A stretch of 64,000 nt of DNA from an uncultured Bacteroidales bacterium (GCA_902775375.1 CACYLU010000008.1:108829-172828); one strand, 5' to 3'. Positions 33,689-43,985 are shown, counted from the first letter of the stretch. Notes: generated by a model from the sequence alone, not told the origin. Numbers and translations are program-made.

Positions 33689-35491
33689 ATGCAAGATATA
33701 AGAAACATTGCCATAATTGCTCATGTTGATCATGGCAAGACAACGCTGGTAGATAAGATGTTATTGGCAGGAAACCTGTTTCGTGAGAATCAGTCAACAG
33801 GCCAGTTAATGTTGGATAACAATGAACTAGAACGTGAACGTGGCATCACCATTCTTTCCAAGAACGTGTCTATTAATTATAAAGGTACAAAGATTAACAT
33901 TATAGACACCCCAGGACACAGCGACTTTGGTGGCGAGGTAGAGCGAGTACTGAATATGGCTGACGGCTGTCTCCTGTTGGTAGATGCATTTGAAGGTCCC
34001 ATGCCTCAAACACGTTTTGTATTGCAAAAAGCACTCCAAATAGGTCTGAAACCTATAGTGGTAGTTAATAAAGTTGATAAACCCAACTGCCGCCCAGAAG
34101 AAGTGAACGAAATGGTATTCGACTTGATGTTCAATCTGGACGCTACCGAAGACCAGTTAGACTATCCTGTTATTTACGGCTCTGCGAAGAATGGTTGGAT
34201 GAGTACAGATTGGAAACAACCCACCGAAGATATAACCCCTTTGTTGGATTGCATTATTGAAAATATACCAGCTCCTGAGCAACTGGAAGGAACATTGCAA
34301 ATGCTGATTACTTCACTCGATTATTCTTCGTATACTGGCCGTATTGCCGTAGGACGTGTACATCGTGGTGTTATCAAGGAAGGCATGAACGTAACATTAG
34401 CTCACCGCAATGGCGAAATGACCAAAACCAAGATTAAGGAGCTGCATACATTTGAAGGCATGGGCCGTAAGCGTGTATCTGAAGTTGGGTCTGGTGATAT
34501 ATGCGCTATCGTAGGTCTTGACGATTTTGAGATTGGTGACACCATCTGCGATTTCGAGAACCCTGAGGCACTACCTCCTATCACGATTGATGAACCTACC
34601 ATGAGCATGCTGTTCACCATCAACGACTCTCCTTTCTATGGGCAAGAGGGTAAGTATGTGACCTCTCGTCACATTCAGGACCGTCTAGAACGCGAGCTCG
34701 ACAAGAACTTGGCATTGCGCGTGGAGAAAGCTGAGGTAGAGGGCAAGTGGATTGTTTCAGGGCGTGGTGTGCTGCACCTCTCCGTACTGATTGAGACTAT
34801 GCGTCGCGAGGGCTATGAATTACAGGTAGGTCAGCCGCAGGTAATCATGAAGGAGATTGATGGTGTGAAGTGCGAACCAGTAGAAGAGCTGACCATTAAC
34901 GTGCCAACCGACTATAGTAGTAAGATCATAGATATGGTGACTCGCCGTAAGGGTGACTTGCTGAAGATGGAAGACGGAGGTGCTGACCGAGTAAACCTGG
35001 AGTTCAATATCCCTTCACGTGGCATCATCGGTTTGCGAACCAATGTACTGACCGCTTCTGCAGGAGAGGCAATCATGGCGCACCGTTACAAGGAATACCA
35101 GCCTTATAAAGGCGATATCGTTCGCCGAATCAACGGTTCTATGGTGGCCATGGAAACAGGTACTGCTTTTGCCTACGCATTGGATAAGTTGCAAGATCGT
35201 GGCCGTTTCTTCATCTTCCCTCAAGATGAAGTGTATGCAGGTCAGGTGGTAGGTGAGCATGTACATGAACGCGATTTGGTAATCAATGTCACCAAATCAA
35301 AGAAACTTACCAACATGCGTGCTTCTGGTTCCGACGACAAGGTACGCCTGACACCTCCAGTGCAGTTCTCTTTGGAAGAAGCCTTGGAATATATCAAGGA
35401 AGATGAATACGTGGAGGTGACTCCAAAGTCAATGCGTATGCGCAAGATTATCTTGGATGAAATTGAACGCAAACGTGCGAACAAAGAATAA
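33689..35491 (+). CDS. typA: Translational GTPase TypA/BipA
   Basis: The 600-residue ribosome-associated GTPase aids 50S assembly and growth under stress. The G1 motif [10 protein letters not shown] (10-19), a switch region ending [14 protein letters not shown] (G3), NKVDKP (G4) and GSAKNGW (G5) are all present. EF-G-like domains III and V follow, and the C-terminal domain specific to BipA contains [25 protein letters not shown]. Full length, single gene, strong terminator after it. Confidence 0.97.
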   Translation: MQDIRNIAIIAHVDHGKTTLVDKMLLAGNLFRENQSTGQLMLDNNELERERGITILSKNVSINYKGTKINIIDTPGHSDFGGEVERVLNMADGCLLLVDAFEGPMPQTRFVLQKALQIGLKPIVVVNKVDKPNCRPEEVNEMVFDLMFNLDATEDQLDYPVIYGSAKNGWMSTDWKQPTEDITPLLDCIIENIPAPEQLEGTLQMLITSLDYSSYTGRIAVGRVHRGVIKEGMNVTLAHRNGEMTKTKIKELHTFEGMGRKRVSEVGSGDICAIVGLDDFEIGDTICDFENPEALPPITIDEPTMSMLFTINDSPFYGQEGKYVTSRHIQDRLERELDKNLALRVEKAEVEGKWIVSGRGVLHLSVLIETMRREGYELQVGQPQVIMKEIDGVKCEPVEELTINVPTDYSSKIIDMVTRRKGDLLKMEDGGADRVNLEFNIPSRGIIGLRTNVLTASAGEAIMAHRYKEYQPYKGDIVRRINGSMVAMETGTAFAYALDKLQDRGRFFIFPQDEVYAGQVVGEHVHERDLVINVTKSKKLTNMRASGSDDKVRLTPPVQFSLEEALEYIKEDEYVEVTPKSMRMRKIILDEIERKRANKE

Positions 35492-35510
35492 ACTTTCCAT
35501 ATGATATTTA

Positions 35511-35542
35511 AGTAGAGGTGTCCAAATATGGACACCTCTACT
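35511..35542 (+). terminator. Terminator of typA
   Basis: 13-bp perfect stem AGTAGAGGTGTCC/GGACACCTCTACT, 6-base loop, followed by T residues. Confidence 0.92.
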
Positions 35543-35561
35543 TTTTTATACGTTATTTTTA

Positions 35562-35569
35562 TATATTTG
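35562..35569 (+). promoter_or_regulatory. -7 box of the ThuA-GH88 gene
   Basis: TATATTTG, 25 bp before the ATG at 35594. It overlaps the longer reading of the frame and so supports the ATG at 35594. Confidence 0.72.
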
Positions 35570-35593
35570 CAGATGTATAATCCTAATCATATC

Positions 35594-37603
35594 ATGAAAA
35601 AAGTAAAATTATTGCTACTTATTCTTGTTTCTGTCTGCTCCATCGTTATGAAAGGGCAACAGAAAGAGGCTGCCACCAATGAGTCTTCAAGTACTCAACC
35701 AATGCCCTATCCTGCTGATTATGCAGGCGACAGGATAAGATTCCACGCTTTGTTTATATGGGACCCTGCAGCAGAGTCTGCCCATGTTGAATTTGACCAA
35801 CAAGCATTGCGTTTCTTCCATAAATTGTCGTACGGCGAAGGGTTCACTTATGATGTGCGTACAGCCTGTCCCAATAGCCTCGACTCATTGAAAAAATACG
35901 ATGTAGTAGTGATGCTCAATTCCTTGCCCCAAGAACAAGATGCTCGAACAGCCTTTGAGCAATATATGGAACAAGGTGGTGGTTGGATAGGATTTCATGC
36001 AACGGGGTATAATGACAAGGACACCCATTGGCCATGGTTCAACAAATTCCTAGGCTGTGGAACATTCCTTTGTAACAACTGGCCACCACAGCCTGCACTC
36101 GTTGATATTGAAAACAGCCAACATCCAATTACCCGTAACCTGCCTTCCCAATTTGTTGTACCTGCCAGTGAATTCTATCAATTCTCACCTTCTCCTCGTG
36201 CTAATAAGGATGTGGAAGTGCTGCTAAGTATATCATCTAAGAACTATCCTTTTGGCATTAAGGATATCGTACTATTTGGGGACTTTCCTATCGTATGGAC
36301 CAATAAGCTTTACCGCATGGTATATATAAACATGGGGCATGGCAACGAGTGCTTTATCGACGCCACACAGAATCTTTTGTTTACAAATGCATTCCGCTGG
36401 GTGGCACTTGAATGCAAAAAAAGCATTGCCAAGTCGGCCTATCACGGTGACACAAAGCAGACCTTTGCAAAGGTGGAACAACAATTGCGCTACCAGTTGG
36501 AACAAGTAAATAAGATACGTAAAGAACGAAACGACTGGTCACTCATGCCTCGCAGTGTAGAGAAAGACGGCTCGTTGCGCATGGTTCATCAACCCGACTG
36601 GTGTTGTGGTTTCTTCAGTGGAGAATTGTGGCAAATGTACCAATATTCTCATGATGACTTTTGGCGCAGTCAGGCCACCAGCAACACCTGGTCCATTGAG
36701 CAAGTAAAATTGGATGCCGGGAGTCACGATCTGGGCTTTATGGTCTTTAACTCGTTCGGCAAAGCCTGGAGGGAGACAGGAGAACGCTCTTATCGCGATG
36801 TGGTGGTGGAAGCAGCAAAATCTTTGATTAGCCGTTATGATGAGATGGTAGGCTGCATCCGTTCATGGAGCTGGGGAACTCCAGAAAGGTGGCAGTATGC
36901 TGTCATCATAGACAATATGATGAATCTGGAACTACTGTTCGAGGCATCCAAGATAACTGGCGACAAGCGTTACTATGATATTGCTGTCAATCATGCTAAC
37001 AAAACAATGAAGCACCACTTCCGCCCAGATAATTCTTGCTATCATGTGGTCGATTACAATCCAACTGATGGAAGTGTCATCAAACGAATCACGCACCAAG
37101 GGCTCTTCGATGAGAGCGTGTGGAGCAGAGGACAGGCTTGGGCTCTCTATGGTTTCACCATGTGTTATCGCTATACGCATAATAAAGCCTACTTGGAACA
37201 AGCGCAAAAGATTGCTAGCTTCTGGCTTTCACAACCTAACATGCCAGATGACTTAATTCCTTACTGGGATATGAGGGATCCAGCCATTAAGACAGATATA
37301 GGCCCTGCACAAGACGGCACTTGCCCAAGAGATGCCTCTGCAGCTGCTATCACAGCCTCAGCCCTTTATGAGCTAGCGACTTATGTCGGTGCAGATGATG
37401 CTGCCACCTATCATCATTTTGCAGATAAGACAGTTCATTCATTGGAAACGAAATACATGGCTAATCCACAATCAGCACAAGGTTTCCTTTTGCTTCACTC
37501 TACAGGCAACTATCCTGGGAATGATGAAATCGACGTACCTATTAATTATGCCGACTATTATTATTTGGAGGCATTGCTTCGTAGGGAAATGTCGAGAATG
37601 TAA
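35594..37603 (+). CDS. ThuA-like domain fused to a GH88 unsaturated glucuronyl hydrolase domain
   Basis: The 669-residue protein is exported (signal peptide about 1-22). Residues 48-275 are a ThuA-like, class I glutamine amidotransferase-fold domain (DYAGDRIRFHALFIW, GGGWIGFHATGY, HPITRNL, YINMGHG). Residues 290-665 form an (alpha/alpha)6 GH88 domain: Asp379 in GSHDLGFM and Asp440 in IIDNMMNLELLFEAS are the two catalytic aspartates of unsaturated glucuronyl hydrolases, which remove the 4,5-unsaturated uronic acid left by polysaccharide lyases. The two domains are usually separate proteins. The single-gene unit sits among housekeeping genes, far from any lyase in the window. Confidence 0.88.
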   Translation: MKKVKLLLLILVSVCSIVMKGQQKEAATNESSSTQPMPYPADYAGDRIRFHALFIWDPAAESAHVEFDQQALRFFHKLSYGEGFTYDVRTACPNSLDSLKKYDVVVMLNSLPQEQDARTAFEQYMEQGGGWIGFHATGYNDKDTHWPWFNKFLGCGTFLCNNWPPQPALVDIENSQHPITRNLPSQFVVPASEFYQFSPSPRANKDVEVLLSISSKNYPFGIKDIVLFGDFPIVWTNKLYRMVYINMGHGNECFIDATQNLLFTNAFRWVALECKKSIAKSAYHGDTKQTFAKVEQQLRYQLEQVNKIRKERNDWSLMPRSVEKDGSLRMVHQPDWCCGFFSGELWQMYQYSHDDFWRSQATSNTWSIEQVKLDAGSHDLGFMVFNSFGKAWRETGERSYRDVVVEAAKSLISRYDEMVGCIRSWSWGTPERWQYAVIIDNMMNLELLFEASKITGDKRYYDIAVNHANKTMKHHFRPDNSCYHVVDYNPTDGSVIKRITHQGLFDESVWSRGQAWALYGFTMCYRYTHNKAYLEQAQKIASFWLSQPNMPDDLIPYWDMRDPAIKTDIGPAQDGTCPRDASAAAITASALYELATYVGADDAATYHHFADKTVHSLETKYMANPQSAQGFLLLHSTGNYPGNDEIDVPINYADYYYLEALLRREMSRM

Positions 37604-37654
37604 AGTTGATAGTATTTTGCTGATACTAGTGGCTAGGAATTAACACCAAAAAGA

Positions 37655-37681
37655 AAGGGTGAACCCTGTTGGTTCACCCTT
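37655..37681. terminator. Bidirectional terminator between the ThuA-GH88 gene and pckA
   Basis: 11-bp stem AAGGGTGAACC/GGTTCACCCTT with a CTGTT loop; an A-rich left flank gives the T-run for pckA on the minus strand. Confidence 0.87.
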
Positions 37682-37708
37682 CACTATGATTATTAACCAA
37701 ACTCAAGC

Positions 37709-39322
37709 TTAGAGCTTTGGACCAGCAGCTACCAGAGCCTTACCAGCTTCGTTGGTAGTGTACTTCTCAAAGTTCTTGATGAAACGGCCTGCCAAATCCT
37801 TAGCCTTCTCTTCCCACTCAGCGCGGTTCTGATAAGTATCGCGTGGGTCAAGAATACCCCAAGCTACACCGTCGAGCTGTGTTGGAACTTCCAGACCGAA
37901 GTAAGGAATCTTCTTGGTAGGAGCGTTGTTGATAGAACCGTTCAGGATAGCGTCGATGATACCACGTGTATCCTTAATAGAGATACGCTTGCCGGTACCA
38001 TTCCAACCAGTGTTCACCAAGTATGCCTTAGCACCGCTCTTCTCCATACGCTTAACCAGCTCCTCACCGTACTTAGTTGGGTGCAGTTCCAGGAATGCCT
38101 GGCCGAAGCAAGCTGAGAAAGTAGGAGTAGGCTCAGTGATACCACGCTCTGTACCTGCCAACTTAGCAGTGAAACCACTCAGGAAGTAGTACTTAGTCTG
38201 CTCAGGAGTCAGGATAGATACTGGAGGCAATACACCGAATGCGTCAGCTGACAGGAAGATAACCTGCTTAGCAGCTGGGCCTGCACTCTTACCATTCACC
38301 TTCTTAACGATGTTAGTGATGTGCTCGATTGGGTAAGAAACACGAGTATTCTCAGTAACGCTCTTGTCGTTGAAGTCGATAACACCGTTAGCGTCAACGG
38401 TTACATTCTCCAACAGTGCGTCGCGCTTGATAGCATTGTAGATATCTGGCTCAGACTCCTTGTCCAGTTTGATAACCTTTGCATAGCAACCACCCTCGAA
38501 GTTGAACACGCCATTGTCATCCCATCCGTGCTCGTCGTCACCAATCAGCAGACGCTTAGGATCAGTTGACAGAGTGGTCTTACCTGTACCAGACAGACCG
38601 AAGAAGATAGCAGTGTTCTCACCGTTCATATCAGTATTAGCAGAGCAGTGCATTGAAGCGATGCCCTTCAAAGGCAGGTAGTAGTTCATCATTGAGAACA
38701 TACCCTTCTTCATCTCGCCACCATACCAAGTGTTCAGAATCACCTGCTCGCGACTCTTTACATTGAATGCAGCGCAAGTCTCTGAGCGCATGCCCAGTGC
38801 CTCGAAGTTCTCTACCTTAGCCTTAGAAGCATTGTAGATAACGAAGTTAGGTTCGAAGTTCTCCAACTCCTCTGCGGTAGGCTGGATAAACATGTTCTTT
38901 ACGAAGTGTGCCTGCCAAGCTACCTCAACGATGAAGCGTACAGCCATGCGAGTGTCTTCGTTAGCGCCGCAGAATGCATCAACAACATACAGGTCTTTGT
39001 TGCACAGCTCCTTGATAGCCATTTCCTTAACAGCTGCCCAAGTAGCCTCAGACATTGGGTGGTTATCGTTCTTGTAACCTTCGGTAGTCCACCATACAGT
39101 GTCCTTAGAAACGTCATCCATTACGATGTACTTGTCCTTAGGAGAACGACCAGTAAAGATACCAGTCATCACGTTTACAGCACCCAGCTCGGTAAGCTGA
39201 CCTTTGTCATAGCCTTCCAGACCTGGTTTCATTTCAGCCTCGAACAATGCTTCGTAAGAAGGATTGTGACCAATCACGGTTGAACCAGTGATACCGTACT
39301 TAGTTAAGTCTAATTTTGCCAT
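37709..39322 (-). CDS. pckA: Phosphoenolpyruvate carboxykinase (ATP)
   Basis: The 537-residue enzyme interconverts oxaloacetate and PEP; in succinate-forming Bacteroidales it mainly fixes CO2 onto PEP and gains ATP. Conserved blocks: [11 protein letters not shown], the substrate-binding [12 protein letters not shown]-like segment, the kinase P-loop [11 protein letters not shown], the metal-site IGDDEHGW and the adenine-binding C-terminal region. The start at 39322 gives the normal family length and follows the promoter at 39385-39392; the frame stays open further upstream, but that part is not conserved. Confidence 0.97.
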   Translation of the reverse strand: MAKLDLTKYGITGSTVIGHNPSYEALFEAEMKPGLEGYDKGQLTELGAVNVMTGIFTGRSPKDKYIVMDDVSKDTVWWTTEGYKNDNHPMSEATWAAVKEMAIKELCNKDLYVVDAFCGANEDTRMAVRFIVEVAWQAHFVKNMFIQPTAEELENFEPNFVIYNASKAKVENFEALGMRSETCAAFNVKSREQVILNTWYGGEMKKGMFSMMNYYLPLKGIASMHCSANTDMNGENTAIFFGLSGTGKTTLSTDPKRLLIGDDEHGWDDNGVFNFEGGCYAKVIKLDKESEPDIYNAIKRDALLENVTVDANGVIDFNDKSVTENTRVSYPIEHITNIVKKVNGKSAGPAAKQVIFLSADAFGVLPPVSILTPEQTKYYFLSGFTAKLAGTERGITEPTPTFSACFGQAFLELHPTKYGEELVKRMEKSGAKAYLVNTGWNGTGKRISIKDTRGIIDAILNGSINNAPTKKIPYFGLEVPTQLDGVAWGILDPRDTYQNRAEWEEKAKDLAGRFIKNFEKYTTNEAGKALVAAGPKL

Positions 39323-39384
39323 TTCTTTTACTGTTTTAAGTATAAATATTTTTAATAATCTTTTCCACCTTTTATAATCGGCTG

Positions 39385-39392
39385 CAAATTTA
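39385..39392 (-). promoter_or_regulatory. -7 box of pckA
   Basis: TAAATTTG on the minus strand, 62 bp before the start codon. A weaker TTTCTTTG (39437-39444) facing right may serve upp. Confidence 0.65.
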
Positions 39393-39466
39393 ACATTTTT
39401 CTTTGAAACATTTGTGCATATTGAGTAAATATTTTGTTTCTTTGCATAGTTTAATACTTTAACCTT

Positions 39467-40156
39467 ATGAAGATACATAATTTTGCAGAATCCAACTCTA
39501 TCATCAACCATTACATGGCTGAATTGCGTGACAAGAACTATCAGAAAAACCGTCTTACGTTCCGCCACAATGTAGAGCGTATCGGAGAGTTGATGGCCTA
39601 CGAGGTATCCAAGACTTTGGAGTATAAGCCCAAAAATATCAAGACTCCTTTAGGCAGCATTGATATCCCATTGATGAAACAAGAAGATATTGTACTTGCC
39701 ACTGTACTTCGTGCAGGATTACCTTTTCACCAGGGTTTTCTCAATGTTTTCGACGGTGCCGACAATGCTTTTGTTTCTGCCTACCGCATGTATATCAATC
39801 GCGAACATACTGAGGTAGGTGTACATGCAGAATATATTGCTACACCCAGTGTAAAGGGCAGGACGCTGATTATTGCCGATCCTATGCTGGCCACTGGCGG
39901 TAGCATGGCAGCTGCAATTGAGGCTCTACTCGAAGCCGGCAAACCTAAAGCTATACATGTATGCTGTGTTATTGCCGCTCCTGAGGGCATTGAGGTAGTA
40001 AAAGAGATTTTGCCAGATGATTCAACTATTTGGTGTGCCTCAATCGACCAAGGTATGAACGAGCAAAAATATATAGTGCCTGGCTTTGGTGACTGTGGTG
40101 ACCTCTGCTTTGGAGAAAAATTGCAATCATTCCGTAAGATTGCAGACAAGAAATAA
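39467..40156 (+). CDS. upp: Uracil phosphoribosyltransferase
   Basis: The 229-residue enzyme salvages uracil to UMP with PRPP. The PRPP loop [14 protein letters not shown] (about 135-148) and the uracil-binding C-terminal block [15 protein letters not shown] are diagnostic. It is a little longer than the 208-residue E. coli enzyme because of an N-terminal extension typical of this phylum. Single gene, divergent from pckA and convergent with the hydrolase gene. Confidence 0.95.
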   Translation: MKIHNFAESNSIINHYMAELRDKNYQKNRLTFRHNVERIGELMAYEVSKTLEYKPKNIKTPLGSIDIPLMKQEDIVLATVLRAGLPFHQGFLNVFDGADNAFVSAYRMYINREHTEVGVHAEYIATPSVKGRTLIIADPMLATGGSMAAAIEALLEAGKPKAIHVCCVIAAPEGIEVVKEILPDDSTIWCASIDQGMNEQKYIVPGFGDCGDLCFGEKLQSFRKIADKK

Positions 40157-40184
40157 AAAGTGAGGCTCGATTGAGCCTCACTTT
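40157..40184. terminator. Bidirectional terminator between upp and the hydrolase gene
   Basis: 12-bp perfect stem AAAGTGAGGCTC/GAGCCTCACTTT with a 4-base loop; T-run on the right, A-run on the left. Confidence 0.92.
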
Positions 40185-40189
40185 CTTTT

Positions 40190-41266
40190 TTAGAAGTTCT
40201 TGCGAACCACCTTCCAATCAGGGTACTGATATTTCAGGTAATCGTCATCGAGGAAGAAGGCCGCTTTGCTTACATCACCCTTAAACTGCCAGTCGAGCCA
40301 CTTCAATACAGCTACACAATAACTGCCACCACTCTTTTCATAATAGGTACCACTATGTCCATCCAAAGTGTTCATCATCACAACTGGTACATCTTTTATG
40401 CGGTCAAAATCCTTTTGCGCATTAGGGAATGCCACGTCGGCAGGGCCACCAATCAGATAGAACATAGGCTGATGCAAGCTGTTCAATGCTTCCTGTGTCA
40501 CACCTTGCATCTCCATATCGCCAATGCCTGTGTTCAGCATCACGCAAGTCTTGATACGAGGATCGTGAGATACACCCAGCACCTGAGCGCCTCCGCATGA
40601 TTGTCCCATAGCTGCCACATGATCGAGATCCAGGCAATGATAGTATTCTGATTTGGGATCAGCGTTCTGGTCAGTCAGCCAGTCGAGTGCTTCCAACAAC
40701 ATCTTAGGATAAGTCTCTTGTATAGCAGCAGGCAAAGGCTGTCCTTTCTTTGCAGCTTTGGCACGAGCCTCAGCCTGTTCCTTCATCATTTTCTCAATCT
40801 GAGCGCGCATTTGCTCCTGATATGCCTTTACCTCTTCTGGAGATTTTGGCTCGATTACTTCACCATTTGCCAGCACTACTTTCGCTTTGGTCTCAGGATA
40901 AGAGAAGGAAAGCACATCTTTCCACTTAGCCACCACATCTTCCTCATCATACGGACCGATGGCGATAGCCACATAGCCGTGAGAAGCCACTTCGCTCAGC
41001 AGGAAACGCATCTCTACATTGTTGTTGGCACAACCGCCGTTGGCATAGACGATGATAGGCAGTTTGCCTGTCTGTGCCACCACGCTCTTCAGGTTCTGAG
41101 GGCGATAGGTAGTAAACTTAGGAGAAGAAACGTCTTCCACTACCTCTGCCTTATAAGGACCCGTACCACCGTTTTCCACCACTTGTTTACGTGCTGTCTG
41201 GGCATTCGCCAGCATCATACTTGCAGCAACCAGCATTGCCGCCATAAAAATTCTTTTCATAGTCAC
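40190..41266 (-). CDS. Secreted alpha/beta-hydrolase (chlorophyllase/dienelactone hydrolase-like)
   Basis: The 358-residue protein has a Sec signal peptide (about 1-23, ending ANAQ) and an alpha/beta-hydrolase core. PIIVYANGGCANNN is the oxyanion region, the nucleophile serine lies in AAMGQSCGGAQ, the acid in LIGGPADVAFPN and the histidine in LDGHSGTYY. A Glu/Lys/Ala-rich insert of about 60 residues (VIEPKSPEEVKAYQEQMRAQIEKMMKEQAEARAK) between strand and helix is unusual and probably forms a helical cap. The substrate is unknown. An upstream TATCTTCG near 41287 is a weak promoter candidate. The second Met (MKRIF) is an equally good start. Confidence 0.82.
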   Translation of the reverse strand: MTMKRIFMAAMLVAASMMLANAQTARKQVVENGGTGPYKAEVVEDVSSPKFTTYRPQNLKSVVAQTGKLPIIVYANGGCANNNVEMRFLLSEVASHGYVAIAIGPYDEEDVVAKWKDVLSFSYPETKAKVVLANGEVIEPKSPEEVKAYQEQMRAQIEKMMKEQAEARAKAAKKGQPLPAAIQETYPKMLLEALDWLTDQNADPKSEYYHCLDLDHVAAMGQSCGGAQVLGVSHDPRIKTCVMLNTGIGDMEMQGVTQEALNSLHQPMFYLIGGPADVAFPNAQKDFDRIKDVPVVMMNTLDGHSGTYYEKSGGSYCVAVLKWLDWQFKGDVSKAAFFLDDDYLKYQYPDWKVVRKNF

Positions 41267-41383
41267 TCCTTTTTATGATTTGATAGGGCGAAGATAGTAA
41301 TTTATTTGTTTTTTCTCCCCATTATTTGTCACAAAACGCATTACTTTGCGTATTATTATTGAAAGAGCAATGAAAATAGCTGC

Positions 41384-41857
41384 ATGACGAAAGACGAGTA
41401 CGAAATAGCGATGCAACGGCTCAGGCCTGTGCTGATAGCTGAAGCCACCCGTTATATGGGCAATGCCGATGAGGCAGAGGACATGGTGCAAGATGCCCTG
41501 CTGAAGCTGTGGCAGATGTGCGACCAACTGAAAAGTCCGGTTGATGGCTTGGCGCGGGTTCTGGTCAGGAACATCTGCCTCGACTCGATTCGCCGTCGCA
41601 AGCCCCGTGAGGGCATTGAGTCATTGCCCCCTACGGCTGGGAGCAATGAGAAAGAGGAGCATGAGCGGATAGAGCATATGATGGCAATAGTAGAAGAACT
41701 TCCAGATGTACCGCAGACAATCCTACGACTCAGGCACATGGAAGGAATGGAGATGAAAGATATAGCCCGATTACTACACATGGAGGAGGCTGCTGTAAGG
41801 AAAGCCCTCAGCAGAGCCAGACAAGCGGTAAGGGAGATGTTAATGGATAATGGATAA
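41384..41857 (+). CDS. ECF-type RNA polymerase sigma factor
   Basis: The 157-residue protein has a sigma region 2 (about 10-75; RYMGNADEAEDMVQDALLKLWQM is the core-binding helix) and a region 4 HTH (about 100-150; LPDVPQTILRLRHMEGMEMKDIARLLHMEEAAVRKALSRARQAV). It would direct polymerase to a small set of envelope genes. It heads a four-gene operon: the next start overlaps its stop by a few bases, then two secreted proteins follow. Confidence 0.93.
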   Translation: MTKDEYEIAMQRLRPVLIAEATRYMGNADEAEDMVQDALLKLWQMCDQLKSPVDGLARVLVRNICLDSIRRRKPREGIESLPPTAGSNEKEEHERIEHMMAIVEELPDVPQTILRLRHMEGMEMKDIARLLHMEEAAVRKALSRARQAVREMLMDNG

Positions 41858-42426
41858 TGAAAGATATAACAGAAATAAAAACATTGATAGAGCGATTCTT
41901 CGAGGGTGAAACCACCTTGGAGGAGGAACAGTGGCTCTATGACTATTTCAAGCAGACGAAAGACTTGCCTGGAGAGTTGGAGACTTATCGGGAGATGTTC
42001 TTAGGTTTCGATGCCATTGCCTTGGACAATCTTGATAATTCTCCTATAGATAGAGAAGAACATGAAAATCAACTGACTACTACAAATATATCCATTAGCT
42101 CCAAACCACCCAAATACAAGGTCTTGTGGAAACAAGTGGCAGGCATTGCGGCAATGCTAGCTCTCATCGTTGGCTCCATTTGGGTATATTGGGCATACGA
42201 AGACATGAAGTTGCAAGATATGTATGGAGGAAGCTATATGATAGTGGATGGTGAGCGCATAGACAACCTAAGAGAGATTCTGCCTCAAATCAAGCAAACA
42301 TTGAGTTTGGCAGATGCCATTGAGACAACCTCGCCTACCCTGTTTATAGATCAGGCCGAAAAAGACCTGCTGGATAATATACAGGATGCCCAAGAAAGAG
42401 AACGCATCCGAGAATTGTTGAACTAA
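41857..42426 (+). CDS. Single-pass membrane protein, probable anti-sigma partner
   Basis: The 189-residue protein has a cytosolic helical N-terminus (KDITEIKTLIERFFEGETTLEEEQWLYDYFKQ), which resembles the zinc-free anti-sigma start of Bacteroidetes, one membrane segment (about 92-112; VAGIAAMLALIVGSIWVYWAY) and a helical periplasmic end. It overlaps the sigma gene stop, as anti-sigma genes usually do. Holding the sigma factor at the membrane is inferred from position and topology; sequence alone does not prove it. Confidence 0.75.
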   Translation: MKDITEIKTLIERFFEGETTLEEEQWLYDYFKQTKDLPGELETYREMFLGFDAIALDNLDNSPIDREEHENQLTTTNISISSKPPKYKVLWKQVAGIAAMLALIVGSIWVYWAYEDMKLQDMYGGSYMIVDGERIDNLREILPQIKQTLSLADAIETTSPTLFIDQAEKDLLDNIQDAQERERIRELLN

Positions 42427-42442
42427 TAAAAATATAAGATAT

Positions 42443-42838
42443 ATGAAACTAAGGACGATAATCTGCACATTGGCACTGCTCTGCACATCTTTGGCACTCT
42501 CGGCTCAGAATGCCATCGACAAGGCTGTAGATGAATACTCTTCAATTGGCAAGAGCACATTCACCTCTGCCGTGGAGCGAGACCCACAAACCCGCAAAGT
42601 GCTGAAGGTGGTGAAGGTGTTACAGCCTACTGACCTTACCATCAATAAGCTACGTAGGGCTTTCCTCGACGAGCAGGAGAATGGTAAGTTTAGCATTGTC
42701 AGCAATGACAAGGAAGAAACTATGACTCTCACCACAGAAGGGCCAAAGGAAAACAGAATCTATATGATGCAATACACTAATAGAGGCGCATCATTCACCA
42801 ATGGGAAAGTAACTATCATTATTAGATATAAACAATAA
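42443..42838 (+). CDS. Small secreted protein of a sigma operon, unknown function
   Basis: The 131-residue protein has a Sec signal peptide (1-21, cleaved after LSA or so) and a beta-rich mature part (RKVLKVVKVLQPTDLTINKLRRAFLDEQENGKFSIVSND). Similar small proteins follow ECF sigma/DUF2807 genes in Bacteroidetes, but I cannot name the family securely. It lies 16 bp after the anti-sigma-like gene and 15 bp before the DUF2807 gene, so it is part of the operon. Confidence 0.75.
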   Translation: MKLRTIICTLALLCTSLALSAQNAIDKAVDEYSSIGKSTFTSAVERDPQTRKVLKVVKVLQPTDLTINKLRRAFLDEQENGKFSIVSNDKEETMTLTTEGPKENRIYMMQYTNRGASFTNGKVTIIIRYKQ

Positions 42839-42853
42839 AAACAAAATAAAAAG

Positions 42854-43645
42854 ATGAAAAAGATGATTTTATGGGCAGCTATGGCTTTGGCTGCTATGGG
42901 TAATGTAATGGCATCAGCTGCCGTAAACGATGATACCGTTATCAGCAAGGAATACAAACTGACAGGTTTTTCAGGTTTGAGAACCAATCATGCCGTGACA
43001 ATCCACTATACACAAGGTAGCACATATAGCATCAAGGCAGAAGGCTCTGCCAAGCAAATAGATCGTCTCAAACTGGAGGTGAAAGACGGATTGCTAATGG
43101 TGTCTGACGAGCAGAAAGAAAAGAATAACGTCAATAACGAGAAACAGATGTTGACGCTTTTTATCACTTCGCCTGACTTGAATCGCCTGGAGAACAAGGG
43201 TGTATTGAACTTTTATACAGATAAGCTGAAAACTGGTGATTTCCATCTCGTCAGCAGTGGCGTTTTGCGCTTTGATGCCCGACAAATCTCTTGCAAAGAA
43301 GCTACCTGTGAATTTAAAGGTGTTTCTGACCTCGACGCTCATATTGATGGCACCACGTTGAAGATGAATGATAATGGTGTCACCAAAGGAGAATTAGTAG
43401 TAAAGACAGACAAACTGGATATTCATTCAAGTGGTGTTGATAATATCGAAGTGGATTATAAGGGGAAAGAGGTGTCTGTTAGGAAAAGTGGTACAGGTAC
43501 CATCAGCCTCCAGGTGGATTGTGAGAAACTGGATGCCACCAACTCTGGCGTAGGCAAGATTGTCCTCTCTGGGACAGCAGACGATACTTCCATCCAAAAC
43601 ACGGGTGTTACTAAAATTGATGTCTCCAAGCTCAACCAGTTCTAA
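42854..43645 (+). CDS. DUF2807 (head GIN domain) beta-helix protein, secreted
   Basis: The 263-residue protein has a signal peptide (about 1-22) followed by the DUF2807 pattern: KEYKLTGFSGLRTNHAVTIHYTQG, then repeating short strands ending in asymmetric turns (LENKGVLNFYTD, LVSSGVLRFDAR, KFKGVSDLDAH, HSSGVDNIEVDYKG, KSGTGTISLQ, TNSGVGKIVLSG, QNTGVTKIDV). These SG/NTG turns stack as a right-handed beta-helix. Function unknown; adhesion or envelope sensing is often suggested. It is the last gene of the sigma operon. Confidence 0.88.
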   Translation: MKKMILWAAMALAAMGNVMASAAVNDDTVISKEYKLTGFSGLRTNHAVTIHYTQGSTYSIKAEGSAKQIDRLKLEVKDGLLMVSDEQKEKNNVNNEKQMLTLFITSPDLNRLENKGVLNFYTDKLKTGDFHLVSSGVLRFDARQISCKEATCEFKGVSDLDAHIDGTTLKMNDNGVTKGELVVKTDKLDIHSSGVDNIEVDYKGKEVSVRKSGTGTISLQVDCEKLDATNSGVGKIVLSGTADDTSIQNTGVTKIDVSKLNQF

Positions 43646-43670
43646 CTCTTTCTTAATATTACATAATCAG

Positions 43671-43985
43671 CTAAGTGGTAGTTGTTATTTTGACAGCTAC
43701 CACTTCTTTGTATTTCCTTGACACAGGAATCGTGATGTCTCTCAGCATCACGGCATCGCTTTCTGCTTTCGTGACATAATTGATGTTGACTATGAATGAG
43801 CGATGCGTACGCAGGAAGCCGTCTTCGAGTATCTGCTCCCATTGCGAGATAGTGGTCTTGTTACGATAGCGCTCTCCATCAAGGGTATACACCCACGTTT
43901 CTGCATCATTTGAAAGAAAAAAAGACTCATTTTTGTCGGAATGCCTTCTACGAGTCGTCGGAGGCTTTGCTATGGGTCGTCGCAA
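43671..43985 (-). pseudogene. Truncated LytTR response-regulator remnant
   Basis: The last 75 or so residues match the second half of a LytTR DNA-binding domain (TISQWEQILEDGFLRTHRSFIVNINYV, then LRDITIPVSRKYKEVV). The receiver domain and the start of LytTR are missing. The upstream codons (RRPIAKPPTTRRRHSDK) are simply the translation of a 22-bp periodic repeat array that begins at 43938, and the only start is a TTG inside that array. No ATG-initiated reading gives an intact protein, so this is most likely the leftover of a LytTR regulator cut by the array. A functional LytTR-only protein is possible but less likely. Confidence 0.72.

Noticed and set aside
37709-39568. Longer pckA reading with 82 extra N-terminal residues
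   Set aside because: The extra part is not conserved, and the pckA promoter lies inside it.
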